Shown here piece after piece: positions 9,842 to 18,173 of a DNA stretch of 64,000 bases. A model generated the notes under the pieces. It ran no database searches, had not been told where the DNA came from, and saw only the letters and a program-made list of their open reading frames with translations. Position numbers and translations under genes: made by a program. Numbering within the stretch: the first letter of the stretch is position 1; each line of letters starts with the position of its first letter. The DNA is from Streptomyces olindensis (GTDB lineage Bacteria; Actinomycetota; Actinomycetes; Streptomycetales; Streptomycetaceae), in the NCBI GenBank assembly GCA_000696115.1, contig JJOH01000019.1, forward strand, positions 641,882 to 705,881, read 5' to 3'.

Positions 9842-10813
9842 TCAGTGCGCGTGGCCGGGCACTTCCTCCGCGGACACGGTCTCCGCCGCTGACTTCTCAG
9901 GCATCTCCGCCGCGCCGCCCACCTGTACCGTGAAGGCCGCCGTACGCACCTTGCCCTCGTGCTGGAAGTCCAGGAACAGGCGGTACGCGCCGGCGCTCGG
10001 CGCCGTCGCGGTGAACGAGACGTCGGGGCCGGGCTTGGTCTTGCCGTCGCCGGGCTCGCCGTTGGGGTGGACGTGCAGGTAGGCGAGGTCGCCGGAGCGC
10101 AGGGCGACCAGGTGGCCGTACGCGCCCAGGTAGGGCTGGAGGTTGCGGACCGGCTTGCCGTCCTTTGCCACCGTCAGCGTGAGTTCGACGGCCTTGCCGG
10201 GCGTCAGTGCGCCGCGCAGCTTCACCTCGTAGCCGTCGACCTTCGCTGTGGTGTTGCGCTCGGGCAGCTCGCCGGGCTCGTAGCGCCCGGACGCGGCGAG
10301 GTCCGCACCAAGGGTGAGCGCTTCGCCGCCCCTCGGCTTGAAGTCGGCGAACACGCGGTAGCCGCCGGCCTCGGGCAGGTTCACGGGCGTCGACCAGGTG
10401 CCGTCGGCGGCCCGGGTGGGGTGCAGGTGGCGGTAGACGGTGAGGTCGCGTGAGGCGAGGATCAGATGCAGGTCCTTGCCGTGCTCGCGCTGGTACGCGG
10501 TGACCTTGCGTCCGGTCCCGTCCTGTACGACGGCGAAGCGCAGGTCGGTCTTCTTGCCGGCCTCGATGCGCGGGGTCTTCAGGTCGAGCGTGTAGCCGTT
10601 CCTGGAGATCTCGAGGCCTGCCAGCGGTTCTGTTCCGTGACCGTCGGCCGCCTTCTCTTCGTGCCCGGTGGCCGCGTGGCCCTCGGAGCCACCGTGCGTG
10701 CCGCTCTTCGGCTCGGGAGAGATCGGGCCGACCGCGCCCCCCACGCCGTAGGCGGTACCGAAGGTCGCGGCGAGCGCGGCGGCGAAGACGGTGATCCGCA
10801 GTCCGGTGTTCAT
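9842..10813 (-). CDS. exported histidine-motif protein, copper-associated
   Basis: The 323-residue product starts at ATG 10813 (GAGGAG 7 nt upstream) and has a signal peptide, ITVFAAALAATFGTAYGVGG. A His/Glu-rich linker (EGHAATGHEEKAADGHG) follows. The mature part has two repeated beta-rich units, each with a histidine loop: YRHLHPTRAADGTWS near residue 150, and AYGHLVALRSGDLAYLHVHP near residue 250. The chain ends in GHAH. It is divergent from the variant copZ-copA-csoR operon, with CsoR operators between them. A second copy without signal peptide lies at 20232. Binding of extracellular copper is inferred from the histidines and context; no characterised family is recalled. Confidence 0.75.
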   Translation of the reverse strand: MNTGLRITVFAAALAATFGTAYGVGGAVGPISPEPKSGTHGGSEGHAATGHEEKAADGHGTEPLAGLEISRNGYTLDLKTPRIEAGKKTDLRFAVVQDGTGRKVTAYQREHGKDLHLILASRDLTVYRHLHPTRAADGTWSTPVNLPEAGGYRVFADFKPRGGEALTLGADLAASGRYEPGELPERNTTAKVDGYEVKLRGALTPGKAVELTLTVAKDGKPVRNLQPYLGAYGHLVALRSGDLAYLHVHPNGEPGDGKTKPGPDVSFTATAPSAGAYRLFLDFQHEGKVRTAAFTVQVGGAAEMPEKSAAETVSAEEVPGHAH

Positions 10814-10867
10814 AGGACAACTCCTCAACTCCGGGGCCGCCCTACGTGCGGCCAACACGCGCCAACA

Positions 10868-10882
10868 TACCCCTGGGGGGTA
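10868..10882. promoter_or_regulatory. CsoR operator, upstream of the exported histidine-motif gene
   Basis: TACCCCTGGGGGGTA is an imperfect inverted repeat of the CsoR type, 55 bp before the minus-strand start at 10813. It is the nearer of the operators to that gene in this divergent promoter region. Confidence 0.78.
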
Positions 10883-10917
10883 CTAAGTCAAGTCAGCTCG
10901 GCGTTCTTGCCAGCCGA

Positions 10918-10932
10918 TACGGGTGGGGGGTA
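10918..10932. promoter_or_regulatory. degenerate CsoR half-site
   Basis: TACGGGTGGGGGGTA keeps the TAC and GGGGGTA ends and the 15-bp length but has lost the left C-run. It lies between the two better operators and might be a weak accessory site. Confidence 0.35.
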
Positions 10933-10951
10933 TATATGGAGCCGTCGCAGA

Positions 10952-10966
10952 TACCCCCTAGGGGTA
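10952..10966. promoter_or_regulatory. CsoR operator of the variant copZ-copA-csoR operon
   Basis: TACCCCCTAGGGGTA lies 24 bp before GTG 10990. It argues against the in-frame ATG at 10966, which would overlap the operator. Confidence 0.82.
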
Positions 10967-10989
10967 TGAGCACTAGTTGCGGAGGACCC

Positions 10990-11262
10990 GTGTCGAACTG
11001 CTGCACCCCTGACGGAAGCTGCCACACCACCGCGGAGATCAAGACCACGTACAAGGTCGACGGCGTCGGCAGTGCGCACTGCCAGGGCGTCGTCACCAAG
11101 GCCGTGAGCGGCCTGGACGAGGTCACCGCGGTCGAGGTCGAGATCGGCACCGGCCTGGTCACGGTGACGACCGCGAACGAGCCCGACGAGTCGCTCGACG
11201 CGCTGATCGCCAAGACCGTCGACGAGGCCGGCTACGGCTTCGCCGGCCGCGTGGCCGCCTGA
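10990..11262 (+). CDS. variant CopZ-like HMA protein with altered metal site
   Basis: The 90-residue product has the beta-alpha-beta pattern of CopZ (YKVDGVGSAHC, then GLDEVTAVEVEIGTGLVTV and TVDEAGYGFAG). In place of the usual CxxC it has S28-A-H-C31, so one ligand cysteine is lost. The N-terminal extension SNCCTPDGSCH adds Cys4, Cys5 and Cys11, which could complete a site. GTG 10990 is chosen because GGAGG lies at the right distance and the CsoR operator ends just upstream. It leads the operon with copA and csoR, separated from copA by a strong hairpin. It is probably a Cu(I) chaperone or buffer. Confidence 0.85.
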   Translation: MSNCCTPDGSCHTTAEIKTTYKVDGVGSAHCQGVVTKAVSGLDEVTAVEVEIGTGLVTVTTANEPDESLDALIAKTVDEAGYGFAGRVAA

Positions 11263-11272
11263 CCCACGAACC

Positions 11273-11307
11273 GGGCGGGGGCCGCGCCGACTTCGCGGCC
11301 CCCGCCC
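11273..11307 (+). terminator. strong hairpin between variant copZ and copA
   Basis: Two perfect 14-bp arms (GGGCGGGGGCCGCG and its complement) surround a 7-nt loop. There is no T-run. It probably stops part of the transcription so that the small chaperone is made in excess over CopA, or it stabilises the upstream mRNA. Confidence 0.75.
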
Positions 11308-11349
11308 CCGTCTGTCGCACATTGCATCCGTGAGCTCCGAGGAGCAGAC

Positions 11350-13617
11350 ATGACCACCACCACGCCCGGCGCCGCCGAGGTCGAACTCGCCATCGGCGGC
11401 ATGACCTGCGCCTCGTGCGCCGCCCGGATCGAGAAGAAGCTCAACCGCATGGACGGTGTCGAGGCGACCGTCAACTACGCCACCGAGAAGGCGAAGGTCA
11501 CCTACCGCGAGGACGTGACCGTCTCGGACCTCATCGAGACGGTCGAGGCCACCGGCTACACCGCGCGGAAGCCCGAGCCCGAAACCACCGGCGAGTCCGC
11601 ATCCGGTGACGGGTCCGCACCGGAAGAGATCGACGAGCTGCGGCCGCTGCGCCAGCGGCTGACCGCCGCCGTGGCACTCGCCGTCCCCGTGATCGCGATG
11701 GCCATGATCCCGGCGCTGCAGTTCGAGTACTGGCAGTGGCTGTCGCTGACGCTGGCGGCGCCCGTGGTGACGTACGCCGCCTGGCCGTTCCACAAGGCCG
11801 CTTGGACGAACGCCAAGCACGGTGCCGCCACCATGGACACGCTGATCTCCGTCGGCACCTCGGCGGCGTTCCTGTGGTCGCTGTGGGCGCTGTTCTTCGG
11901 TACGGCGGGCACGCCCGGCATGACGCACCCCTTCGAACTCACCATCGCGCGCACCGACGGCGCCGGGAACATCTACCTGGAAGCCGCGGCGGGTGTGACC
12001 GCCTTCATCCTGGCCGGGCGGTACTTCGAGGCGCGCTCCAAGCGGAAGGCGGGGGCGGCGCTGAAGGCCCTGCTGGAGCTGGGCGCCAAGGAAGTCACCG
12101 TGCTGCGCGAGGGCCGCGAGGAACTCATCCCCGTGGGCGACTTGAAGGTCGGCGACCGGTTCCTCGTCCGGCCCGGTGAGAAGATCGCCACCGATGGTGT
12201 GGTCGTCGAGGGGTCGTCAGCCGTGGACGCCTCCATGCTCACCGGCGAGTCGGTGCCCGTCGAGGTCGGCACCGGGGACGCCGTCACCGGTGCCACGCTG
12301 AACGCCGGCGGCCGCCTGGTCGTCGAGGCCACCCGGATCGGCGCCGACACCCAGCTCGCCCGCATGGCCAAGCTGGTGGAGGACGCGCAGAACGGCAAGG
12401 CCGCCGCCCAGCGGCTCGCCGACAAGATCTCCGCGGTCTTCGTGCCGGTCGTGATCGCCCTGGCGCTCGGCACGCTGGGCTTCTGGCTCGGCAACGGCTC
12501 GGGCCTGACCGCCGCCTTCACGGCGGCGGTCGCCGTCCTGATCATCGCCTGCCCCTGCGCCCTGGGCCTGGCCACGCCGACCGCCCTCATGGTCGGCACC
12601 GGGCGTGGCGCCCAGCTCGGCATCCTCATCAAGGGCCCCGAGGTCCTGGAGACGACGCGCAAGGTCGACACCATCGTGCTGGACAAGACCGGCACCGTCA
12701 CCACCGGCAAGATGACCCTGCTCGCCGTGCACACCGCCGACGGCACCGGCGAGGAGGACGTCCTGCGGCTCGCGGGCGCCCTGGAGCACTCCTCCGAGCA
12801 CCCCATCGCCCAGGCCGTCGCCACCGGCGCCGCCGCCCGGGTCGGCACACTGCCCGCCCCGGAGGACTTCGCGAACATCGCCGGCCTCGGCGTCCAGGGC
12901 ATCGTGGAGGGCCACGCGGTCCTCGTCGGCCGCGAGAAACTGCTGGACGAGTGGGCCATCTCCCTGCCGGTGGAGCTGCAACGCGCCAAGGCCGAGGCGG
13001 AGGCGGCCGGACGTACCGCCATCGCGGTCGCCTGGGACGGCGAGGCACGCGCGGTGCTCGAGGTTGCCGACGCCATCAAGGAGACCAGCCCGGAGGCCAT
13101 CAAGCGGCTCCGCGCCCTGGGCCTGACGCCGATCCTGCTGACCGGTGACAACAAGGCGGTCGCCGAGGCGGTCGCCGCCGAGGTGGGCATCGCACCCGAG
13201 CACGTGATCGCCGAGGTCATGCCCCAGGACAAGGTCGACGTCGTCAAGCGCCTGCAGGGCGAGGGCCGTTCGGTCGCGATGGTCGGCGACGGTGTCAACG
13301 ACGCGGCCGCACTGGCCCAGGCCGACCTGGGCCTGGCGATGGGCACGGGTACGGACGCCGCGATCGAGGCGGGCGACCTGACGCTCGTGCGGGGCGACCT
13401 GAGGGTCGCGGCGGACGCCATCCGCCTCTCCCGCAAGACGCTGGGCACCATCAAGTCCAACCTGTTCTGGGCCTTCGCCTACAACGTCGCCGCCCTGCCG
13501 CTCGCCGCCGCAGGCCTGCTCAACCCGATGATCGCCGGAGCGGCCATGGCCTTCTCCTCGGTCTTCGTGGTCGGCAACAGCCTGCGACTGCGCGGCTTCC
13601 AGCCCGCCGACCGCTGA
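11350..13617 (+). CDS. copA: copper-exporting P1B-type ATPase CopA
   Basis: This 755-residue membrane ATPase should export Cu(I) from the cytosol. It has one N-terminal HMA domain (GGMTCASCAARIEKKL, residues about 16-75), a set of membrane helices, the actuator loop MLTGES near residue 297, the CPC ion-binding motif in IIACPCALGLATP near 400, the phosphorylated DKTGTVT near 445, the HP motif in SSEHPIAQA near 480, and GDGVNDAAALAQAD near 645. All catalytic parts are intact and the length is normal. GAGGAG precedes ATG 11350. csoR follows 24 nt downstream, giving feedback control through the operator at 10952. Confidence 0.97.
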   Translation: MTTTTPGAAEVELAIGGMTCASCAARIEKKLNRMDGVEATVNYATEKAKVTYREDVTVSDLIETVEATGYTARKPEPETTGESASGDGSAPEEIDELRPLRQRLTAAVALAVPVIAMAMIPALQFEYWQWLSLTLAAPVVTYAAWPFHKAAWTNAKHGAATMDTLISVGTSAAFLWSLWALFFGTAGTPGMTHPFELTIARTDGAGNIYLEAAAGVTAFILAGRYFEARSKRKAGAALKALLELGAKEVTVLREGREELIPVGDLKVGDRFLVRPGEKIATDGVVVEGSSAVDASMLTGESVPVEVGTGDAVTGATLNAGGRLVVEATRIGADTQLARMAKLVEDAQNGKAAAQRLADKISAVFVPVVIALALGTLGFWLGNGSGLTAAFTAAVAVLIIACPCALGLATPTALMVGTGRGAQLGILIKGPEVLETTRKVDTIVLDKTGTVTTGKMTLLAVHTADGTGEEDVLRLAGALEHSSEHPIAQAVATGAAARVGTLPAPEDFANIAGLGVQGIVEGHAVLVGREKLLDEWAISLPVELQRAKAEAEAAGRTAIAVAWDGEARAVLEVADAIKETSPEAIKRLRALGLTPILLTGDNKAVAEAVAAEVGIAPEHVIAEVMPQDKVDVVKRLQGEGRSVAMVGDGVNDAAALAQADLGLAMGTGTDAAIEAGDLTLVRGDLRVAADAIRLSRKTLGTIKSNLFWAFAYNVAALPLAAAGLLNPMIAGAAMAFSSVFVVGNSLRLRGFQPADR

Positions 13618-13641
13618 AGCGGCCAACACAAGGAGGCCGCC

Positions 13642-13923
13642 GTGGCCGGAGAGCAGACTCACCGGGACGTCATTCTCCGACGGCTCCGCAGGATCGAGGG
13701 CCAGGTGAGGGGATTGCAGCGCATGGTCGAGGAGGAGACCTACTGCATCGACGTCCTGACCCAGGTCGCCGCCACCAACGCCGCGCTCCAGTCCTGCGCG
13801 CTGGCCCTTCTGGACGAGCACCTCAACTGCTGCGTCACGGAAGCCATCGTGGAGGGCGGCGAGCAGGCCAGGACCAAGGTCGGCGAGGCGTCCAAGGCCA
13901 TCGCCCGGCTCGTACGGGCGTGA
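13642..13923 (+). CDS. csoR: copper-sensing repressor CsoR
   Basis: This 93-residue, all-helical cytosolic repressor of the DUF156 family releases DNA when it binds Cu(I). The Cys-His-Cys ligand set is present as Cys35 (EETYCIDVL), His60 (LLDEHLNCC) and Cys64, which matches the copper sensor pattern rather than the RcnR or CstR types. GTG 13642 is preceded by AAGGAGG. It is last in the variant copZ-copA-csoR operon and is the only member of its family in the window, so it is the natural regulator for the eight TAC...GTA sites found here. Confidence 0.96.
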   Translation: MAGEQTHRDVILRRLRRIEGQVRGLQRMVEEETYCIDVLTQVAATNAALQSCALALLDEHLNCCVTEAIVEGGEQARTKVGEASKAIARLVRA

Positions 13924-13934
13924 CCTCCGAGTTC

Positions 13935-13964
13935 CGGGCCCGGGCGGTACCACCGCCGGGCCCG
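13935..13964 (+). terminator. terminator hairpin after csoR
   Basis: An inverted repeat with GC-rich arms of 13-14 nt (CGGGCCCG.GCGGT with a one-base bulge) follows the csoR stop by 11 nt. It lacks a T-run, as is usual in Streptomyces. Confidence 0.75.
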
Positions 13965-14072
13965 TACTGCTCAACTCGGCTCCACCCAGGCCGGTTCGGC
14001 AGACCTTCGCACACGGGCCTTTCGGGGCTCCGACGGCAAATTCCCTGCTGAGTGGGAATGCGCAGCGCAATA

Positions 14073-14087
14073 TACCCCCGCCCCGTA
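14073..14087. promoter_or_regulatory. weak CsoR half-site and possible promoter
   Basis: TACCCCCGCCCCGTA keeps the TACCCCC half and the 15-bp length but is not an inverted repeat. A possible -10 element (TATGCT) overlaps its right end. It lies 77 bp before the BlaI-type gene. Confidence 0.3.
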
Positions 14088-14163
14088 TGCTGGAGGCTCA
14101 CTGGGGCATGAGGGGCACCTTCGACGGGAGGTGCCTCTACAACGAGGAAGTACAGGGGGAAGA

Positions 14164-14592
14164 GTGCGACGGCTGGGTAACCTGGAAGCCGAGATCATGG
14201 ACCGGCTCTGGCGCTGGAGCCGACCGGCCAAGGTCCGCGAGATCGTCGACGACATCAATCGCACGCGACCTGTCGCCTACACAACCGTGATGACCGTCGC
14301 GGACATCCTCCACCGCAAGGGTTTCCTCCGCCGCGAGAAGTTCGGGCGGGCCTGGCTCTATGAAGCCGAGCAAAGCCGCGAGGATTACGCCGCGGATCTC
14401 ATGAAGGACACCCTCGGCAATGTCGATGACCGCCGTGCCGCGTTACAGCGCTTTGTGAAGCGCATGTCGCCGGAGGAGGTGTCCGCGCTGGCCGAGGCTC
14501 TGCACGAGGCGGGACACAGCCCTGTCGACGTCGAGGAGCGGGAAGGGCCATCACAAGCGAGTTCTGCGGCGACAAGGATCAAGTCGCTCTAA
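14164..14592 (+). CDS. BlaI/MecI/CopY family transcriptional repressor
   Basis: The 142-residue product has the winged-helix pattern RLGNLEAEIMDRLWRW, REIVDDINRTRPVAYTTVMT and DILHRKGFLRREKFGRAW typical of the BlaI/CopY family, then a dimerisation region (VKRMSPEEVSALAEALHEAG). The start is GTG 14164 with AGGGGGAAG upstream; the frame upstream lacks family similarity. Members often pair with an M56 membrane peptidase, but none is encoded here. In copper loci such proteins can act as a second repressor. Its target is unknown; its own promoter and the neighbouring minus-strand MFS gene are candidates. Confidence 0.9.
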   Translation: MRRLGNLEAEIMDRLWRWSRPAKVREIVDDINRTRPVAYTTVMTVADILHRKGFLRREKFGRAWLYEAEQSREDYAADLMKDTLGNVDDRRAALQRFVKRMSPEEVSALAEALHEAGHSPVDVEEREGPSQASSAATRIKSL

Positions 14593-14689
14593 CCTGTCCC
14601 GATGATTCAACGGTTACGGCCTTGCCGACCGGCCACTTGCTCAGCGTCTCGTGCCGGCGTCGATCAAGGATGCAGCCAAGGTGACGACC

Positions 14690-16189
14690 TCAGACGGACT
14701 TCCTCAGGGGCACTTCCTTGATGCACATCATGAGCAGCAATGCCGCGAACGCCACAGGTGCAGTCCAGAGATACATGTCAGCGATGGCCTGACTATACCC
14801 TTCCTCGACTGGACCGCGGGACGCCTCGGACAGTCTTTCCAGTTTCGGTACCTCGCCTGAGCCACCCAGGTAATGAGCCACGCGCGCAGACAGCACGGCC
14901 CCCATGGCGGAAGCCCCAAGGGTGCCACCGAGCGAACGAGAGAAGGATACAAGGGAGCTCACGGCCCCGAGATCGTCTGCCTCCACCTGATTCTGCGCCG
15001 CAAGCACAAGGTTCTGCATCACCATGCCGATACCCAATCCCATGAGCGCCATGGGAACGGCTGCCCGCCAGTACTCCGTATCCGAAGGAACTGCCCCCAG
15101 GAACACCAGGCCGAGCCCCATCAAGGCTCCACCAATGAGCAGCCAAAGCTTCCACCGGCCGAAATGGGCAATGGCAAGGCCGGAGACGGTGGTGGCGACG
15201 ACCAGTCCGACTACGGTAGGTGTTGTCATCAGGCCGGACAATGTGGGCGAGGCGCCCAGAGCCAGCTGGAAGTATTGACCGAGAAACGCCGGGGCAGCCA
15301 TCTGAACGACACCCACGAAGAGACTGGCCAACACTGTCAGGGTCACGGTCTTGTCCCGGAATAGCCTCAGCGGAACGACTGGTTGAAGTGCGCGACGCTC
15401 CACCCGAATGAATACGACCGACAGTAGAGCCGAACAGCCAAGCAGCACGACCGTGATCCAGGACAGCCAGTCGTCCACCAAGGTCACCCAGATAAGCAGC
15501 AGTGCAACCGCCACCGTGAACAGCAGTGCTCCCGCCCAGTCGATTCGTCGACGCGTACCGGTAGGCCTCGGCAGTACCAGTGTCCTCCGAAGAATCACAA
15601 GAGAAAGCAGCGCGAATGGCACGCCCAAACAGAAACACCATCGCCAGCCGAGTAGCGCAGCATCGGCGACCACCCCACCGAACAGAGGGCCGCAGATGGT
15701 CGCAGCCGCGAACGTCGTTGCAAAATACCCGCTGTATCGGCCGCGCTGACGCGGCGGCACCAGTACCGCAATAATCACCTGAGAGAGCGCGGCGAGTCCG
15801 CCAACGCCGACACCTTCCACAAGCCTGACCGCAACAAGAACCTCAACATTCGGCGCCACGGCCGCAGCCAGAGCACCGAAGACGAATATCACGTATGCGG
15901 ATTGGACAAGAACTCTTTTGTTGAAAAGGTCTGATAGTTTCCCCCACAAGGGGAGTGAGATGGTCAATGTCAGCAACGGCGCTGTCACAGCCCATGCGTA
16001 TCCAGTTTGATCGCCGCCCAGTTCAGCGATCGCGCCAGGCAGGGCTACGGAGACGCCTGAAGACGTGAGCAGCGACACGAACATCCCGAGCAGGAGACCC
16101 GAAAGCACCCGGATCACCCGCCGATGCAGTACCGCCTCCGCGGAATCGCCGGCGAGACTCTCGTCAGTAACGCCACGGGAGAGCGCCAC
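14690..16189 (-). CDS. MFS transporter, DHA2 (14-helix) drug exporter type
   Basis: A 499-residue proton-coupled exporter of the EmrB/QacA group. Fourteen hydrophobic segments can be counted, with the cytoplasmic loop motif GKLSDLFNKRVLV between helices 2 and 3, VRLVEGVGVGGLAALSQ in helix 4 and a GP motif in ATICGPLFGGVVAD. The start is best placed at GTG 16189 with GGAG upstream; the longer frame adds a sequence without family character. Base composition is lower in GC than in the neighbours, and the promoter region is strongly AT-rich, so recent transfer is likely. Substrate unknown. Confidence 0.88.
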   Translation of the reverse strand: MALSRGVTDESLAGDSAEAVLHRRVIRVLSGLLLGMFVSLLTSSGVSVALPGAIAELGGDQTGYAWAVTAPLLTLTISLPLWGKLSDLFNKRVLVQSAYVIFVFGALAAAVAPNVEVLVAVRLVEGVGVGGLAALSQVIIAVLVPPRQRGRYSGYFATTFAAATICGPLFGGVVADAALLGWRWCFCLGVPFALLSLVILRRTLVLPRPTGTRRRIDWAGALLFTVAVALLLIWVTLVDDWLSWITVVLLGCSALLSVVFIRVERRALQPVVPLRLFRDKTVTLTVLASLFVGVVQMAAPAFLGQYFQLALGASPTLSGLMTTPTVVGLVVATTVSGLAIAHFGRWKLWLLIGGALMGLGLVFLGAVPSDTEYWRAAVPMALMGLGIGMVMQNLVLAAQNQVEADDLGAVSSLVSFSRSLGGTLGASAMGAVLSARVAHYLGGSGEVPKLERLSEASRGPVEEGYSQAIADMYLWTAPVAFAALLLMMCIKEVPLRKSV

Positions 16190-16359
16190 GCGACCAACTC
16201 CACTACACCGAGAACCAGAAAAAGGAAGAAGGAGGAGACTGACGAGCGAATCCGGGTGCGCCACCACGAAACGCGGCCGGCGCACCCGGCATGGCAGGCA
16301 TCAAAGACTGAGCCCGCGAACTCCCGCGCTCGTCACGGCCAGTTGTTGCGCATCATGAC

Positions 16360-16500
16360 ACCTCCAAATGATTGGGGCTGTCAGAACCTTGCCGAATCAA
16401 CTTAACTCGACGGCTTATCAGAGGTCAACAGTTTTAATTCGACCGGCGCTACTACGAATTACTTAGTTACTTAGCAGAGCAGTATCGAAGCAATGCCGGG
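16360..16500. promoter_or_regulatory. AT-rich regulatory region of the low-GC MFS gene
   Basis: This stretch is far more AT-rich than anything else in the window. It contains CAACAGTTTTAATTCG and a short direct repeat TTACTTAG-TTACTTAG. It lies upstream of the MFS gene at 14690-16189 and probably carries its promoter and an operator, but no regulator gene with a matching profile is next to it. Confidence 0.4.
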
Positions 16501-16570
16501 CTTGCCCTTAGACGTCCCGCGAAGTCGGCCACTACCGGCCGGTCGCCAGGTGCGTAGAGCCTCCCGACGA

Positions 16571-16618
16571 AAGGGCCATTCGTTGGCCGGCCTCCGGGCC
16601 GGGCAGCGAATGGCCCTT
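16571..16618 (-). terminator. terminator of the CsoR-linked MFS gene
   Basis: Perfect 12-bp arms AAGGGCCATTCG and CGAATGGCCCTT enclose a loop that itself forms a GGCC-rich stem. It begins about 46 bp after the stop of the MFS gene at 16664. It could serve both strands. Confidence 0.8.
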
Positions 16619-16663
16619 AACCGTGTCGCGCTGCAATCATCAAGCAGCGCGCCAACGCAGCAG

Positions 16664-18100
16664 CTACGCACGCACGCGCTCGCTCTGCGCCGCAGGAGCG
16701 GTGTCGGACGGCGCGGCAGCCTTCTCGCCGCGCATCACCAACAGCGTGATCAGCCCACCCGCCGCGGCAATGGCGGCGGCCCAGATGAACGCCGCACTGA
16801 AGCCATCCGTCAGCGTGGGCAGGTTGCCCAGCTGACCGGCGCCCTGCGACGTGGCCACCGCGGTCAGTGCCGCGAGGCCCAGCGCGGAGCCCACCTGGTA
16901 GGTGGTGTTTACGATGCCGGACGCCAGGCCCGCCTGCTCCTGCGGAGCCCCGGACATCGCGGCCATCATCGCCGGGATGTAGGCGAGCGACATGCCGAGC
17001 GCGGCCACCAGCGAGGCGGGCAGGACGTCCACCACGAAGGTGCCGGTGGGCTCGACCGCGGACAGCCACAGCAGCCCGGCCGCGAGGACCAGCAGACCGC
17101 TGCCGATCATCGGCTTGGCTCCGAACCTGGCCATCAGCTTCGCCGTGATCGCCGTCATGAAGATCATCAGCAGGCCGGTCATCGGCAGCAGCGCGGCACC
17201 GGACGCGAACGCCCCGTAGCCGAGCACCTGCTGGAGGTACAGGTTGAGGAAGTACCACATGGGGATCCACGCGGCACCGAGCAGGGTCATCGCCAGGTTG
17301 GCCGAGCCGAGCCGCGGGACGCGCCAGATACCGAGCGGCATGAGCGGCTCGCGCACCGTCTTCTGGATCACGAAGAAGAGCGCGAGCAGTGCGGCGGCGC
17401 CGACCAGCTGGAGCACGGTGCCGGTGGAGGCCCAGCCGACCTCGGGCGCACGGACGATGGCGAAGACGGCGAGCGCCAGACCAGCGGTGACCGCGGCGGC
17501 TCCGAGCACGTCGACGGCACCGCGACGGCTGCCGACGGCGGGCAGGAGCTGGGTGGCGGCGAGGGTGGCGACGCCGATCGGGACGTAGATGATGAAGATC
17601 CACGGCCAGCTCAGCCACTCGGTGAAGACACCGCCGAGGAACACGCCGGCCGTGCCGCCCGCAGGAGCGGCGGCGCCGTAGAGCGCCATGGCCTTGCCGA
17701 GCTCCTTCGGGTCGTGCGCGAAGAGCATCATCAGCAGCGTCATGGCCGAGGGCGCGATCAGCGCACCACCGACACCCTGAACGGCACGGCCGACGACCTC
17801 TACCGAGGCCGTCTGTGCGGCGGCCGCGACCACCGAGCCGGCGATCAGCACGACCCAGCCGGTGTTGAAGATCTTGCGCGCCCCGAGCAGGTCGGACAGG
17901 CGGCCGCCGAGCAGCAGCAGCCCGCCGAAGGCGATGACGTACGCGTTGAAGACCCACTGCAACTCACCCTGTGAGAAGCCGAGGTCCTTCTGCATCTCGG
18001 GGAGCGCCACCCCGATGATTGACGTGTCCATGATCACCATGAACTGAGCGGCAGCGAGCACGACCAGTGCCCACCAGCGCCGGGGATTGACGGCAGACAT
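16664..18100 (-). CDS. MFS transporter, DHA2/EmrB type, probably CsoR-controlled
   Basis: A 478-residue, 14-helix exporter. The N-terminus WWALVVLAAAQFMVIMDTSI with IGVALPEMQKDLGFS is the DHA2 signature (D in helix 1), GGRLSDLLGARKIFN is the loop 2-3 motif, and APAGGTAGVFLGGVF is in the helix 5 region. AAGGGA precedes ATG 18100. Two CsoR-type operators lie 22 and 59 bp upstream, the first very close to the start, so copper induction is likely. A link of DHA2 transporters to copper is not well known; it may export a copper ligand, a metallophore or a drug made under copper stress. Confidence 0.92.
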   Translation of the reverse strand: MSAVNPRRWWALVVLAAAQFMVIMDTSIIGVALPEMQKDLGFSQGELQWVFNAYVIAFGGLLLLGGRLSDLLGARKIFNTGWVVLIAGSVVAAAAQTASVEVVGRAVQGVGGALIAPSAMTLLMMLFAHDPKELGKAMALYGAAAPAGGTAGVFLGGVFTEWLSWPWIFIIYVPIGVATLAATQLLPAVGSRRGAVDVLGAAAVTAGLALAVFAIVRAPEVGWASTGTVLQLVGAAALLALFFVIQKTVREPLMPLGIWRVPRLGSANLAMTLLGAAWIPMWYFLNLYLQQVLGYGAFASGAALLPMTGLLMIFMTAITAKLMARFGAKPMIGSGLLVLAAGLLWLSAVEPTGTFVVDVLPASLVAALGMSLAYIPAMMAAMSGAPQEQAGLASGIVNTTYQVGSALGLAALTAVATSQGAGQLGNLPTLTDGFSAAFIWAAAIAAAGGLITLLVMRGEKAAAPSDTAPAAQSERVRA

Positions 18101-18121
18101 GGGTTCGTCCCTTCTATGACA

Positions 18122-18136
18122 TACCCCGGGGGGGTA
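18122..18136. promoter_or_regulatory. CsoR operator 1 of the MFS gene
   Basis: TACCCCGGGGGGGTA begins 22 bp upstream of the minus-strand start at 18100. It is close enough to overlap the promoter or the mRNA start. Confidence 0.8.
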
Positions 18137-18158
18137 CCTGTGGCAAGCGACCGTAGCA

Positions 18159-18173
18159 TACCCACCGGGGGTA
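18159..18173. promoter_or_regulatory. CsoR operator 2 of the MFS gene
   Basis: TACCCACCGGGGGTA lies 37 bp (centre to centre) from operator 1. One mismatch is in the C-run. A double site suggests tight control or binding of two tetramers. Confidence 0.72.

Noticed and set aside
10966..10989. ATG 10966 as start of the variant CopZ
   Set aside because: This ATG overlaps the CsoR operator; GTG 10990 has GGAGG at the right spacing.
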